Shown: in pieces, positions 33,011-43,148 of the stretch
How positions within the stretch are numbered: position 1 is the stretch's first letter
How the letters are laid out: every line of letters starts with the position of its first letter
Source: Pseudoips prasinana
Taxonomy: Eukaryota; Arthropoda; Insecta; Lepidoptera; Nolidae
Assembly: GCA_951640165.1 (NCBI GenBank)
Contig: OX621236.1
Coordinates: 30,434,948 to 30,498,947, forward strand
Reading direction: 5' to 3'
Length of the DNA stretch: 64,000 nucleotides
The notes under the pieces: model-generated
Databases searched by the model: none
Told to the model about the DNA's origin: nothing
What the model saw: the letters and a program-made list of their open reading frames with translations, nothing else
Position numbers and translations under genes: made by a program

Positions 33011-35319
33011 TGTATGTACGCAAAGTACTTTTCATCACGCCTATTCTGCAAAAAATATGAAGTTATTATATACTCAATATTTTACATTTTAAATTTATAT
33101 ATTTAAACGATTTAAAATTACCACAGTATTAGTTGCCAAATTCACCACTATTTTGGTATAGAACCTGTAAAATTGAAAGTTTCTAGCATTCCGTGAAGTA
33201 AGATAAGATAAATCTGAACAAGGATAACAATATGCCGTAAGCATATATATATACGTCAGTTAGAATTAACGAAGTCAAATAAAATTTATACCGCCACGAT
33301 GAAGATGTAGATAATACTTAATGAATCTATGTAAAGCTGTTAACTCTTAATAGTTTTGACCTACATCACTGGACAGCTTGTAACAGAGCATCATTTAATA
33401 AAAGAGGACGGACGTAACAATAACGTTTTTTAATAATATGAGTATAATAATTGAGATAGAATATCACTAACATATTTTAATTAACTACAATTTTATCGCA
33501 CGGTTACATAAAGAAACATTAACTCATCATACCATTCCCCGAATTTGGAACATTACTGCATATGTAAGATCCAGATATGTGTAATAGGATGTATTTTAGA
33601 TACAACTTGTTTGGCAAACTGTACAAATAAATTGAATTGAAGAACTCTAATTAAGCTAGAATGCTTGGTAGAAGAAATTAATAGTCCGCTTGACTAGCTT
33701 TCAATACACAAAAATATCAGTAACACTTAGTCCTGATGGAGCAGATTTACTGAGTCATGTCTGTAGTGATTAGCTATTTCGGGTATCGGCCTGAAAGATA
33801 ATTTACTTGTATTAACGTGCTCTATCTTGGACCTTTATACTCTATTATTATTAACAGGAGCCAAGTCATTTTGTTGTATTTCGTGGATTACGATATTTTC
33901 TCCAAATTCTAATGCAACTAGTATCTAGTAAACCTAGGATAATTTTTTTCTTCTTAAATACAGTAAGTGTTAGCTACAGTGAAACTTGGGCGGAAGTCCG
34001 CGCGTATCTGCCTTTCGTGAGCGTGATCGCAGCTTGAGGGTTTAATCATGAATCGCTCTTCATTTGTTCTCCATACATGTTGTGAGATTTAGTCTGATCT
34101 CGCGCCATGCCGTGCATTATTTGACGTTATTGACAGATCTTCCTTTTAGTGATCATTAAGCAAATTACCGCCTCGTTAACGTAACGGCAGCGTGTTAACC
34201 GCAAACTATGACACTGGGTCCAAAGCACGGGCCTGACCAAAACCTAAGGATTTTTTGGCAATAAAAACCCTCAGTACTAAACGAGCGTCAGGAAGTTTGA
34301 GGTGTTACACGTCGTTGCCTCGGATACCATATAATGCTGTTCAACTGTTTTGGTCGTGTCATACCCATATCATGGATTGTATGGAAGTAAAAAAGCACTT
34401 GTGTTTAGGCACATACTTTTGCTTTATAATACTCTCCGCGCAGATTGATCATCTCTCTTAAGTGAAGCAGCCATCGCCAAAAATACTAATTAGACCTAAT
34501 TATGCGGTGACCTATTGATAAAAGACTTACAATTTAGTTGATTGTTAATTAACCTACTTCAAGAGAAGGAGATTATCGATTTGTATGTATATTACGCAAT
34601 TTGTCCGTTGTTGTGCAGCGAGCGACTTTTATTATTCTTTTCGGAAATCGGTTGTCTATAAGAAAAGTTATAAAACATAAAACCGCATTGGTTTTATATT
34701 TATAAACAACAATAATTTAACTTAGTAAGTCTCAGATAAAACATTTTCTATGAATTTAATTTGACTGAAATGTCACATTGTCTGAAATAGAGAGGATTTT
34801 TTTTAAACATTCCATAAATCAGTTTCTTTTTGAGTATTTACGTACGTTCTGTGAGTGATTACGGTTATGCAGTACTTAATATAATAAGTCGTACGTAAGT
34901 CACCAATGAGTGACTCATTTAACACCTAACAGTACCGTAACCATTTAATCTAACTTCAGTAACTAAGTAAAACACATTTAGCTCCATTAGATAAACGTAA
35001 GTGAATAAAGGGTCAACGGCATGGAGTCGTGCTTACAAAACGCAATTATTTTGTAAGTACTTTGAAATTGTTATAGAGGCTTGATAATAACAGATGCGGC
35101 TTCGTGACCGCTACGGTGCTGTGTTGCGAACAAAAAAAGCCGCCAAGCTTCTTTATGCTGCTAATGTCATCTTTCTCGTATTCACACTAAAGCACCTAGT
35201 TGATAATTATAATGTTCTAGTGTTAGCGCAACACATGTGTATCTAATACTTTTTTAGAATTAGATCAGGCTCAGGACGATCCGAATACCTCCTTATTTAT
35301 TTTTTTAACTCACTAGGGA
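33011..35319. other. AT-rich DNA, no gene seen
   Basis: A possible eroded tRNA-like head (CCGCCTCGTTAACGTAACGG) lies at about 34168-34187. No coding exon recognised. Confidence 0.45.
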
Positions 35320-35492
35320 ACCTAATCCCTGTGTCTCGGGGTACTTTACAAACATATAATAGACGGACACAAATTTCATCCAGATTCAGAACAACTGTTA
35401 ATGGGTCACACAAATAGTTGTCCGGCGCGGGACTGGAAATCGTGACACGAAGCGGCGAGGCAACTGTCTTAGCCGCTGCGCCACACGTGCAG
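35320..35492 (-). repeat. tRNA-headed SINE
   Basis: The minus strand begins CACGTGTGGCGCAGCGGCTA (A box). The B box is eroded (GATTTCCAGTCCC). It shares the body word CATATAATAGACGGACACAA with 18751-18907 and its head with 1-145. Confidence 0.65.
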
Positions 35493-35959
35493 TATGGAAA
35501 TACTGCTATTGGACTGATAAGTCACAAAAGACTATGCAATATTTACCAAATATTGCAACAGCAGCGCTGCAACAATCATCTACCAAGATGTTTTGGCTAA
35601 TACGAAGTAGTGTTAACCCAAGTGTTAATAATATATTCTGAGCCGTTCATAACTATTATAGTGTCCCTAAACCGTCGGTTATTAGGGCCCTAAAGGCGCG
35701 GTCATTGTGTAGAGAGGTGACCACTAAAACTAGTTTAATTTATAAGTGCTTCAAAAGGCACGTTAATTTGTCAGTCCGGATTATAGTCATTGGAAAACAG
35801 TTGTTAAGCTATGTCAGAGGCCTATCGGGCGGCTGGAATTACTTTGACGTTAGGGTAACCATTGCGCGTATGAAATATTGAACGAAAACAGCACCTTGGA
35901 CCATTTATAATCATACATTATTCTCCAGTTACTAAAACCCCAAAATGCATGTAATAATA

Positions 35960-36135
35960 TCCTACTAATATTATTAAGGCGGAAGTTTGTGAGTGTGTAT
36001 GTTTGTTACTTCTTACGTCTAAACGGCTTGAGCGATTTTGATAAAATTGGGTATGGAGTTAGATGATACCCTGAATTAACACATAGGCTATAATTTATAA
36101 AGTTTAATGCGTGTAAAACCGAGAGGCACAGCTAG
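35960..36135 (+). mobile_element. Non-autonomous Helitron-like element (short family), both ends intact
   Basis: Starts TCCTACTAATATTATTAAGG immediately after an A and ends GGCACAGCTAG immediately before a T, matching Helitron insertion between A and T. The terminal hairpin (GCGTGTAAAACCGAGAGGC) is decayed. Confidence 0.7.
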
Positions 36136-37640
36136 TATGCTATATATCTAAAATACAAAATATGGTAAATAATTATATAGCACTGTATTTTCAAAATAAT
36201 ACACCGATTAAATAACAGACCACTAGGGAGTGTTCTTGTCAACCGTTTTTATCTCAACAAATGACAATCAATTATTAGTTTGAACGAGTTCAATTGAATT
36301 ACTGAAAGCCGCTTCGACTCGTATACGGGTTATTTATTCACTTAATTTCTTTTATATGGGTTCGTATTTTATTGAAAGATATCTTATACTTACCCAGCAT
36401 AATTATAATTTATTATGACAAAAATTAAATTCGGATGTATTTACCACAAGAATGAATTAAATAGATGTACTTTATCAAATTTATAAATGATCTATTGAAA
36501 GCTACGCAGTTGGAATCCTTAATATAATATTCCCAACCAAACCTAACCAACTAACATTTTTTTTGACTGCTTGACGAGGTGCGCAAGTAGTAAGAAAGGA
36601 AACTAAACCAGTAATTTCTCAAACAGGACATAGTAATTAGAATCACAAATTACATTCAAATAACATTACTTAGATGTTTTATTCTCTCATATTAATGAAA
36701 TGTAAAACGCGCAAAAGTTAGTATACTGGTTCTCTTTAATTACCTACAAACACTTACCCGTACCACAACGAGGTTGATCCACTTTGTTTCGTTCTCACCT
36801 AGCATATTAGGCACAAGCGTGAACCCTTTCTTCTGCATCGAGGGTTTTCGAGATAAGTTTTTCATGGATCACTGAATGCATTGATACAGTATATATATTC
36901 AATGATAGAATGTTGCACTGCGGACGTGATGCCAAAATAATTCGATCATAACGGGCTTCCATTCCATCGAGCCGATACCGTTCATATTGGACCTGTTGGT
37001 GCTGGCTGTTGCCATATTACCTACAACCAGTCTCAATACATCCGGCAAGTTTATACAAGCTACATTATATATTGCTTAAACTTAAATTCTACGAATAAAT
37101 CTACTACATTCATTGTTTTTGCTTATTTAAAGAAGTAATTTATTGCGAAATGAAGATCAATGTGTGTCTCTGTTACACCAATTCCGTGCATCTTAACGGT
37201 TCAAATGTAACGTTATCAGTTCGTGAGACATATTTTGCATGTGTGGTTGTATTGTGGGGTTTTATTACTGGAACTGACCCACATAACAGAGTCGTTAAAT
37301 CTATGTTTTACTCATTAAACTACCGCATGTTTCTGATTAATGTTCCATGTGTATAGTCATTGCAATTCATCAGTAGGACAGTTACGAAGAAGCGTATCAA
37401 TTTATGTATAACTGTATTTAACTATGTTATTTTTAGAAATAACCATATAGGCTTATCGAATAAAAAATAACACATTCGGTTTAAAAGTACCTAACCATAT
37501 TTGATTTGCAGCCATTGAATAGCATAAAATATGATCATAAGAGCCAATTCATACAGCCAAATGACGGATATGTGTTACAACGTTTATTTGTACAGCTGCC
37601 GATGCCAACAGTAGTAAAATAATACAGTTATTTTCCTTAG
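36136..37640. other. AT-rich DNA, probably upstream or intronic to the host gene
   Basis: No repeat or exon recognised. It ends in TTATTTTCCTTAG, a good splice-acceptor sequence with AG at 37639-37640. Confidence 0.45.
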
Positions 37641-37756
37641 GTAACAATGTGAGTGACATAATGTATGAAGCTATTAAGCTGAAAGTGAGTGCGTGACCTT
37701 GTGCTAAGGACAACAAGCTCATTTTGGTCTCCATATAGTGATGGTGCTAGTCAGCG
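37641..37756 (+). promoter_or_regulatory. Probable 5' leader with upstream ORFs
   Basis: If the acceptor at 37640 is used, this is untranslated leader. It holds a 12-codon upstream ORF (ATG 37661, TGA ending 37696). A second ATG at 37741 with purine at -3 and G at +4 opens a 24-codon frame that ends at 37812, inside the main coding region and in another frame. Such overlapping upstream ORFs usually lower translation of the main ORF; whether they do so here is untested. Confidence 0.4.
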
Positions 37757-38585
37757 ATGCCGGATTGGCGGTACAACGTGCTCTCCACGAACGAGGCGTT
37801 TATAGATACTGAAGGGTTACCGATGCGGGACCCACTCGCCGCCAGCTATCCTCGGCGAGCCGATCGTAGCCGGCCTCTACATACATGCCCCTATACTACA
37901 ATTTTCCTGGGAGCTCGATCACATCACACACCCTACCGCGTACCTGCTCTGCAAAGCGATTCTACAGATCCCTACGCAGATGTATACTCTGTTGACCGTT
38001 CGTCGAATCTCACGGATACTTCCAGCTTCGCTCGCTATGAAGACTGTCGCCCGCAGCTCGAGGAGGCGTTATCGGAGTCTGATGACCATGCCTACACAAC
38101 CGAGGAGTTGTCAGAGAACGTAACGTTGCAAGTCCATAAAGTGCCATATACTTCAAGTGTGTTTTACATCTCAGCAAAAAATGATACAACTCGTAAAGAT
38201 GTTGTGCAAAGTAATGATGTTTTCCTTGTTGAGGAATCCGATTCAGATGCGCTGTCATCGTGCACTTGTGATAGTTTCGAGCGATGTGAGTTTGACTGTA
38301 GAGACTTCGAGCCTTTTTCGGACACTTGTTGTTGCGATCCATTGAGTGACGGTGTATGTAGTCGCAGCCCTAAGGATGTCGACTCTCCGGAACATTTCTG
38401 TGAACGAGTGGCAGAAGAAGACGGTGTGTCTAATCGAAGTGATATGGACGGTCTCGATCTGGCTTTGTTTGAACCGGCGCAAACTGAATTAGCAGAATGT
38501 CCAGACGAGCAGGCAGGAAATAATGCTATATCCGCTTCGACCGCCCTGTGTGGGATATTGTACGCCCTACCTGACAGCAACATTG
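37757..38585 (+). CDS. Probable coding exon, acidic Ser/Cys-rich protein, unknown
   Basis: An open frame of 276 codons plus one base begins at ATG 37757 (the preceding in-frame TAG is at 37748) and meets a consensus donor, GTAAGTGA, at 38586. It is therefore a phase-1 exon and the printed stop just beyond is intronic. GC is higher than in the flanks. The protein is hydrophilic: a basic stretch at about 33-39 (RRADRSR), acidic and Ser-rich runs (SESDDHAY at 106-113, VEESDSDALSS at 158-168), and a cysteine cluster with eight Cys between 169 and 201. It has no signal peptide, membrane segment or domain I recognise, and looks like the disordered N-terminal part of a larger intracellular protein. 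No further exon is recognisable downstream. Alternative: the true start is in an upstream exon. Confidence 0.65.
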
Positions 38586-39361
38586 GTAAGTGACGTTTTG
38601 TATAATTTAGTAGTTAAGCGCGGGCATCAAGGAATGGCTGCTGTGATGATAAGGCACAATTATAGTGATTAGGAGCGCGTTAAATAAAGAAGTCGCTTTA
38701 TACCGGAGGCGGCATGTGGTCGGCGTCGATCCGACTCGTATCCGATACAAGCAACGGTCCGCGGGAAATTACTATCGCATCAATCACTAACACCATTGTC
38801 ATACTCGTACTGGCGACAATCGGAAAACAACAATAATAGGCTGTAAAGGTACTTAACGTAACATACGTAATATTATCCACATAACTTACCAGTAGTGTTC
38901 TTGAGCTTGATCTAATATACTAGAATGCCTACATTGTTTACATGGTAACGATTTTTTATCAGTTTACCAGTCAATTTACAAACCTGGCATATCAAAATTC
39001 ACGAAGACAAAAAATATGAAGTGATATAAGTCGTGTTCAATTGACGGCGAAGTGCCATCGTCTTGGTGATAGAAAAAATAATAAGTGATCAGTTTGTAAT
39101 GCGGAAGCCGCACAAAGCTTTTATATCGTAGAGATACGTACATATTGCGTACCGTTACTCGCAAGTTTCTAATTAGCGGTAGAGATGGAGGCCGATTGTT
39201 GCCTCATGCAAATTCGATAAAGAATAGACCAGATAAGAAAAGATACAATAAGATAACTTTAACCATAGCAGCATACGTGTTCTAACTGTTAATGTTCTTC
39301 GTTAATGTAGAAAATTTGAATATATTACCTATACCATCTTTGTAATAACTAAGTAGATACG
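38586..39361 (+). other. Probable intron, no further exon seen
   Basis: Begins with the donor GTAAGTGA. AT-rich apart from a slightly GC-richer part at about 38700-38765. No acceptor-plus-exon combination stands out. Confidence 0.4.
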
Positions 39362-39420
39362 TCCTGCTCGAATTTCGGTCATCTTGATCAATATCAATGT
39401 AGACTAGCTATGAACATACT
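39362..39420 (-). repeat. 3' fragment of the long SINE
   Basis: CCTGCTCGAATTTCGGTCAT, then CAATATCAATGTAGACTAGC, matches the 3' part of the 11235-11625 element (ACCGAATTTCGGCCACGG, then ATCAATAGAGACTAGCC). Confidence 0.45.
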
Positions 39421-39657
39421 CAGATTCAATCCAACACATCATACCTACTCGCCAGCTGAGAGCATGAACGCGACCACCAACACCCTCCACGATCATCAGG
39501 TTACATTCGTAAGGATAGAATGTCCTTGTTGGTTCTCAATCAACAACTTACAGCGACAACTGCGCTAAAAATCCCAAAAAAACACCTTCATATGCATCTA
39601 CCCGTCACTCGTCAGTAACCAGACATAATAGCGCGGATTTCTTAGTTTTTAGTTTAT

Positions 39658-39938
39658 GGGTTCCGTACCCAAAGGATAAAACGGGACCCTATTACTAAGA
39701 CTCCGCTGTCTGTCTGTCTGTCCGTCTGTCACCAGGCTGTAACTCATGAACCGTGATAGTTTGACAATTGAAATTTTCACAGATGATGTATTTCTGTTGC
39801 CGCTATAACAAAAAATCTAAATAAAATAAATATTTAAGGGGGCTCCCATTCAACAAACGTGATTTTTTTGCTCGTTTTTTTAGATAGTGGTATGGAACCC
39901 TTGGTGCGCGAGTCCGAGTCGCACTTGGCCGGTTTTTA
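39658..39938 (+). repeat. Interspersed repeat, near full length
   Basis: Runs from GGGTTCCGTACCCAAAGGAT through a (GTCT)n block, CCAGGCTGTAACTCATGAAC and TTCTGTTGCCGCTATAACAA to CGCGAGTCCGAGTCGCACTT, then GGCCGG. GGGTTCC near the start and GGAACCC near the end are complementary. I recognise it as a common, well-conserved lepidopteran repeat; class uncertain. A shortened copy is at 48391-48579. Confidence 0.65.
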
Positions 39939-41540
39939 TTTGTATACGATTTAGGCTTTCGTTCTCCTCTATAGTTCGATGAATCAGTAAAAAGGAATAC
40001 GTTATCCACCAACTGTCTGCCCTGGTTGCTACCGAGAACTTGTCTAGCCAGAAAATAACAAAATGAACTCATTATCTGGCGCTACCGCTAGAATAGTGAA
40101 ATAGTATAAGTATTACCATGTGTTTGCGCATAGCAAGGCCTGTCTCTCATTTCTTCAATGAATCCAGTTAAAGCCACTGTGGTATATTGACAGTGCTTTC
40201 AGTACTTCCCTTGATCTGCGTCGGTGTTTGCCGAAAGCTTGCTTGACAGCGTATGAGAGATTTGACACGAGCCGTGTTAATAGAGATCTTTTGGAAGAAA
40301 GTGTAATCGCCACGAAACGTGTTGACACTAACATATATAACCTTGAAATTTGTGGATGTGTAAGAAATTGCCATATATAAAAACACATAAACAGACTATC
40401 CAAATTCATTATTCAATGTCATTATTAGATCACGGTAAATATAACAAATTTAGAGTCGTCAATAGCAACTTAGCTGACGAGAACAAACACGTTTTTTATC
40501 GACTTTGTTTTTTTGGAACGAAGTTCCTTATCGCACGATGCGAAAGGGGGCTAGACGGACTGAAATAAGACGAAAAGTTGTATTTGTATTACTACAATTG
40601 AGCCTACTGATTAAGATTATATTACATTATTATTGTAATTAATAAAAACAGAAATATTATAACTAACTAATGATACGAATTTTTCCGTATCATCAAACAA
40701 GACTCAACACTTTATATGTAGTTTGTTCATATAAGGTTGATCAAAAAACATAAAATAAATATGTTTCTTGTTTACCCGCTAATATTTTGAACGTAATTAA
40801 TATATTTATCGGCGTCAATGGGACATTCTGTGAAAATTTTCACACCAGATCCATTCTTGTTTATAAGATAGACTATAGACATACAGTCGGACGTCAGAGA
40901 GTAAGTAATTGGGCTCCGTTGGCAACCCTGTGGGTATGGAACATGACAAACGTATTATCTATGCTAAAAAGGCGTTCAATGATTGACAGTTAAACAGGTA
41001 TGGTAATAAAACGTTTGATTATACGAGTATATTCTGCCTCTACTTCAGTAGCAATATTAAGTGCTAAAACTAACATTACTATAAGTGCGGCATAGTAACA
41101 ACGATAACGTTAGTACCAGCTAATGTTATCCTAGTTACTATACCAGACTAATAATATTTCGTACTCATTTTCGTAAGTATGGTACCCTTTCCTCCAATAG
41201 TGCTGGTAAAGCAAATATGCTACGGAGGCTGTAATATTTTTATTTTTTTATTATTTATACACAAATATGTTTCTAATTTTAGCACAGCAAGTAACGTTCC
41301 ATCTTACAACAATGAAATTAAATATTGTGTCAGGTTTGTATTTCAAACCAACTTCAAAAGAGAGAAGATTTCAATTCGATTCAGTTTATTATTTTTGTTT
41401 TTCTCTGTTTATGAGATTTTTCCATTGTTTGTAAACCAATTTTAAAGATCCTAAATGTTCTCCTAAAATTTTAGTAAAACCGGCCGTTGCCAAGAAAATT
41501 TTAAATGGTTGGTATGATTTTATAAATAGTAATTTTTAAG
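39939..41540. other. AT-rich DNA, no gene seen
   Basis: Possibly intron of the upstream gene. Short open frames have no coding character. Confidence 0.45.
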
Positions 41541-41881
41541 TCGGTGATCCCTTGCCTGTAGTCCTTGCCAGTGATCACACCCTCTTAGAATTCAGTTTTT
41601 TTACCCGCCTGAGTTATAGCCAAAACCTGGGTGGAAAGGGTGCCGTCAAGTAATAGTCGCTTAAATTTAGCTACTGGTCGAGAGCCTTCTGCGCTCGCCA
41701 ATTGCTCGGTGTCTCCAATTTTTAAATTTTAATATAAAATAAAGTACTAAATTTAGAAATCGTCGCTAAGTAATTTGTTATATTTTATAAATAAAAGGAT
41801 TTCAAGATTATTTTGTTTTTTAATCTTGTAGGTATGTACTGAATTGTGAGCTTGACAAGTACAAGAGTATGTTAATACTCA
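41541..41881 (+). repeat. Interspersed repeat, also at the window end
   Basis: Shares with 63628-64000: TGATCACACCCT, TTAGAATTC, GTCGCTTAAATTTAGCTACT/GTCGTTTAATTTAAGCTACT, AGAGCCTTCTGCGCT, and TTGACAAGTACAAGAGTATG/TTGACAAGTACAAGTGTATG. Both copies are non-coding and in the same orientation. Confidence 0.6.
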
Positions 41882-42645
41882 AGTGCAGAATAAATTTCAT
41901 TATACTATTTCGTTATTAAAATATAGCCATTGGGCGTTCATAATTAAGAAAGATATTAAAAAATGAAGTTAATATTGTGAACTATATCAATGTGAAGTAG
42001 ATTGTAGTATTTATTGTGTCAATAATGGTGTTGCTTGTATTTATGTCGTGTAGTGTAAAGCTTAGGTACTTTAACCGTTAAAATTCAAGGTTATCCGTTA
42101 TCAGATCCCCTACCTACCTTCGTTTAGTGAATGGTATGAATATGGAATGGTATTTTTGTGAAATTGTTTGATACAGCAAAGTATTCATTACAAACGTGGC
42201 CTTACTGCTAAAAAAGTCGCGAAACGTGGCTGTATTTTATAAATACGTTTCGTCTGTCAGCGATATTCTCATATAACCGCATAAGTAACATCTTCGTCAC
42301 TCATAAAAGTTTCTTTGCCTAAGACATAGGGATTGTTATCGCGTACTTTTTCTTTTGTTATGCGTATCAGAATCGCCTACATATTTAACATGTATGTGCT
42401 GTCCAATTCGTGAGAAAGCTCAAGTTTGTTGTTAATATTTTACGACGTTTAGTCGCCCTCTCGTAGCGTAAGGACTGTTTCTTTACAATACGGTACATAT
42501 TGTTTATAAGTTTCAGCCATATGCAACATCGCAGCTTTATTTTTAGCTTTCACAGTACTAACTTTGGTATAAACATTGTAAGTACCGACGTGTTTCTGGA
42601 ATTTTGGTAAAGAAGACTTAACTTCAAATTATATATACAAAGACA

Positions 42646-42742
42646 TTTCAATTGTCTTACAATTCTTCGGTAACTACATATTATGTAGAGTTCTTAACTC
42701 TACATAATATGTATTTACCGAAGAATTGTAAGACAATTGAAA
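42646..42742. repeat. Near-perfect 97-bp palindrome
   Basis: The left arm from 42646 (TTTCAATTGTCTTACAATTC, TTCGGTAACTACATATTATG, TAGAGTT) pairs with the right arm ending at 42742 over about 47 positions with one mismatch (C in TAACTAC against A in TAAATAC on the complement), leaving a loop of about 3 nt. It lies about 95 bp beyond the 3' tail of the LINE. Confidence 0.9.
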
Positions 42743-43148
42743 GCCAAGCATTACGTTATTATTTCTTTAGGTAGCAGAATTAAAGTGTATGTAAATTTGA
42801 TCAGCTTTTATATATAAATCTTAGCCATTTTATTTTATAGAATAGAATAGAATAGAATACTCTTTATTGTACACCATAAAAATAAATACAACATGAGATA
42901 TTACATAAACAAGTTGTACAAAGGGCGGTCTTATCGCATAAAGCGATCTCTTCCAGACAACCTTAGGATGGATAGGAGCTGAACAATAACTTATAGCTAG
43001 CAGTAGGTGTGCAACAAGAGATATACCAAAATGATGGTATATCCATAAATAAAACTATTTTTAGTGAATTTACTGTTAAAATATGAAAAAGACAAAATTA
43101 AATAAGCAAATAAGAAGAGAATAGATACTTAACTTAAGAAAACATCAA

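Noticed and set aside
38010..38583. Antisense open frames of 75-139 codons
   Set aside because: Shadows of the plus-strand exon at 37757-38585, which alone ends at a consensus donor.
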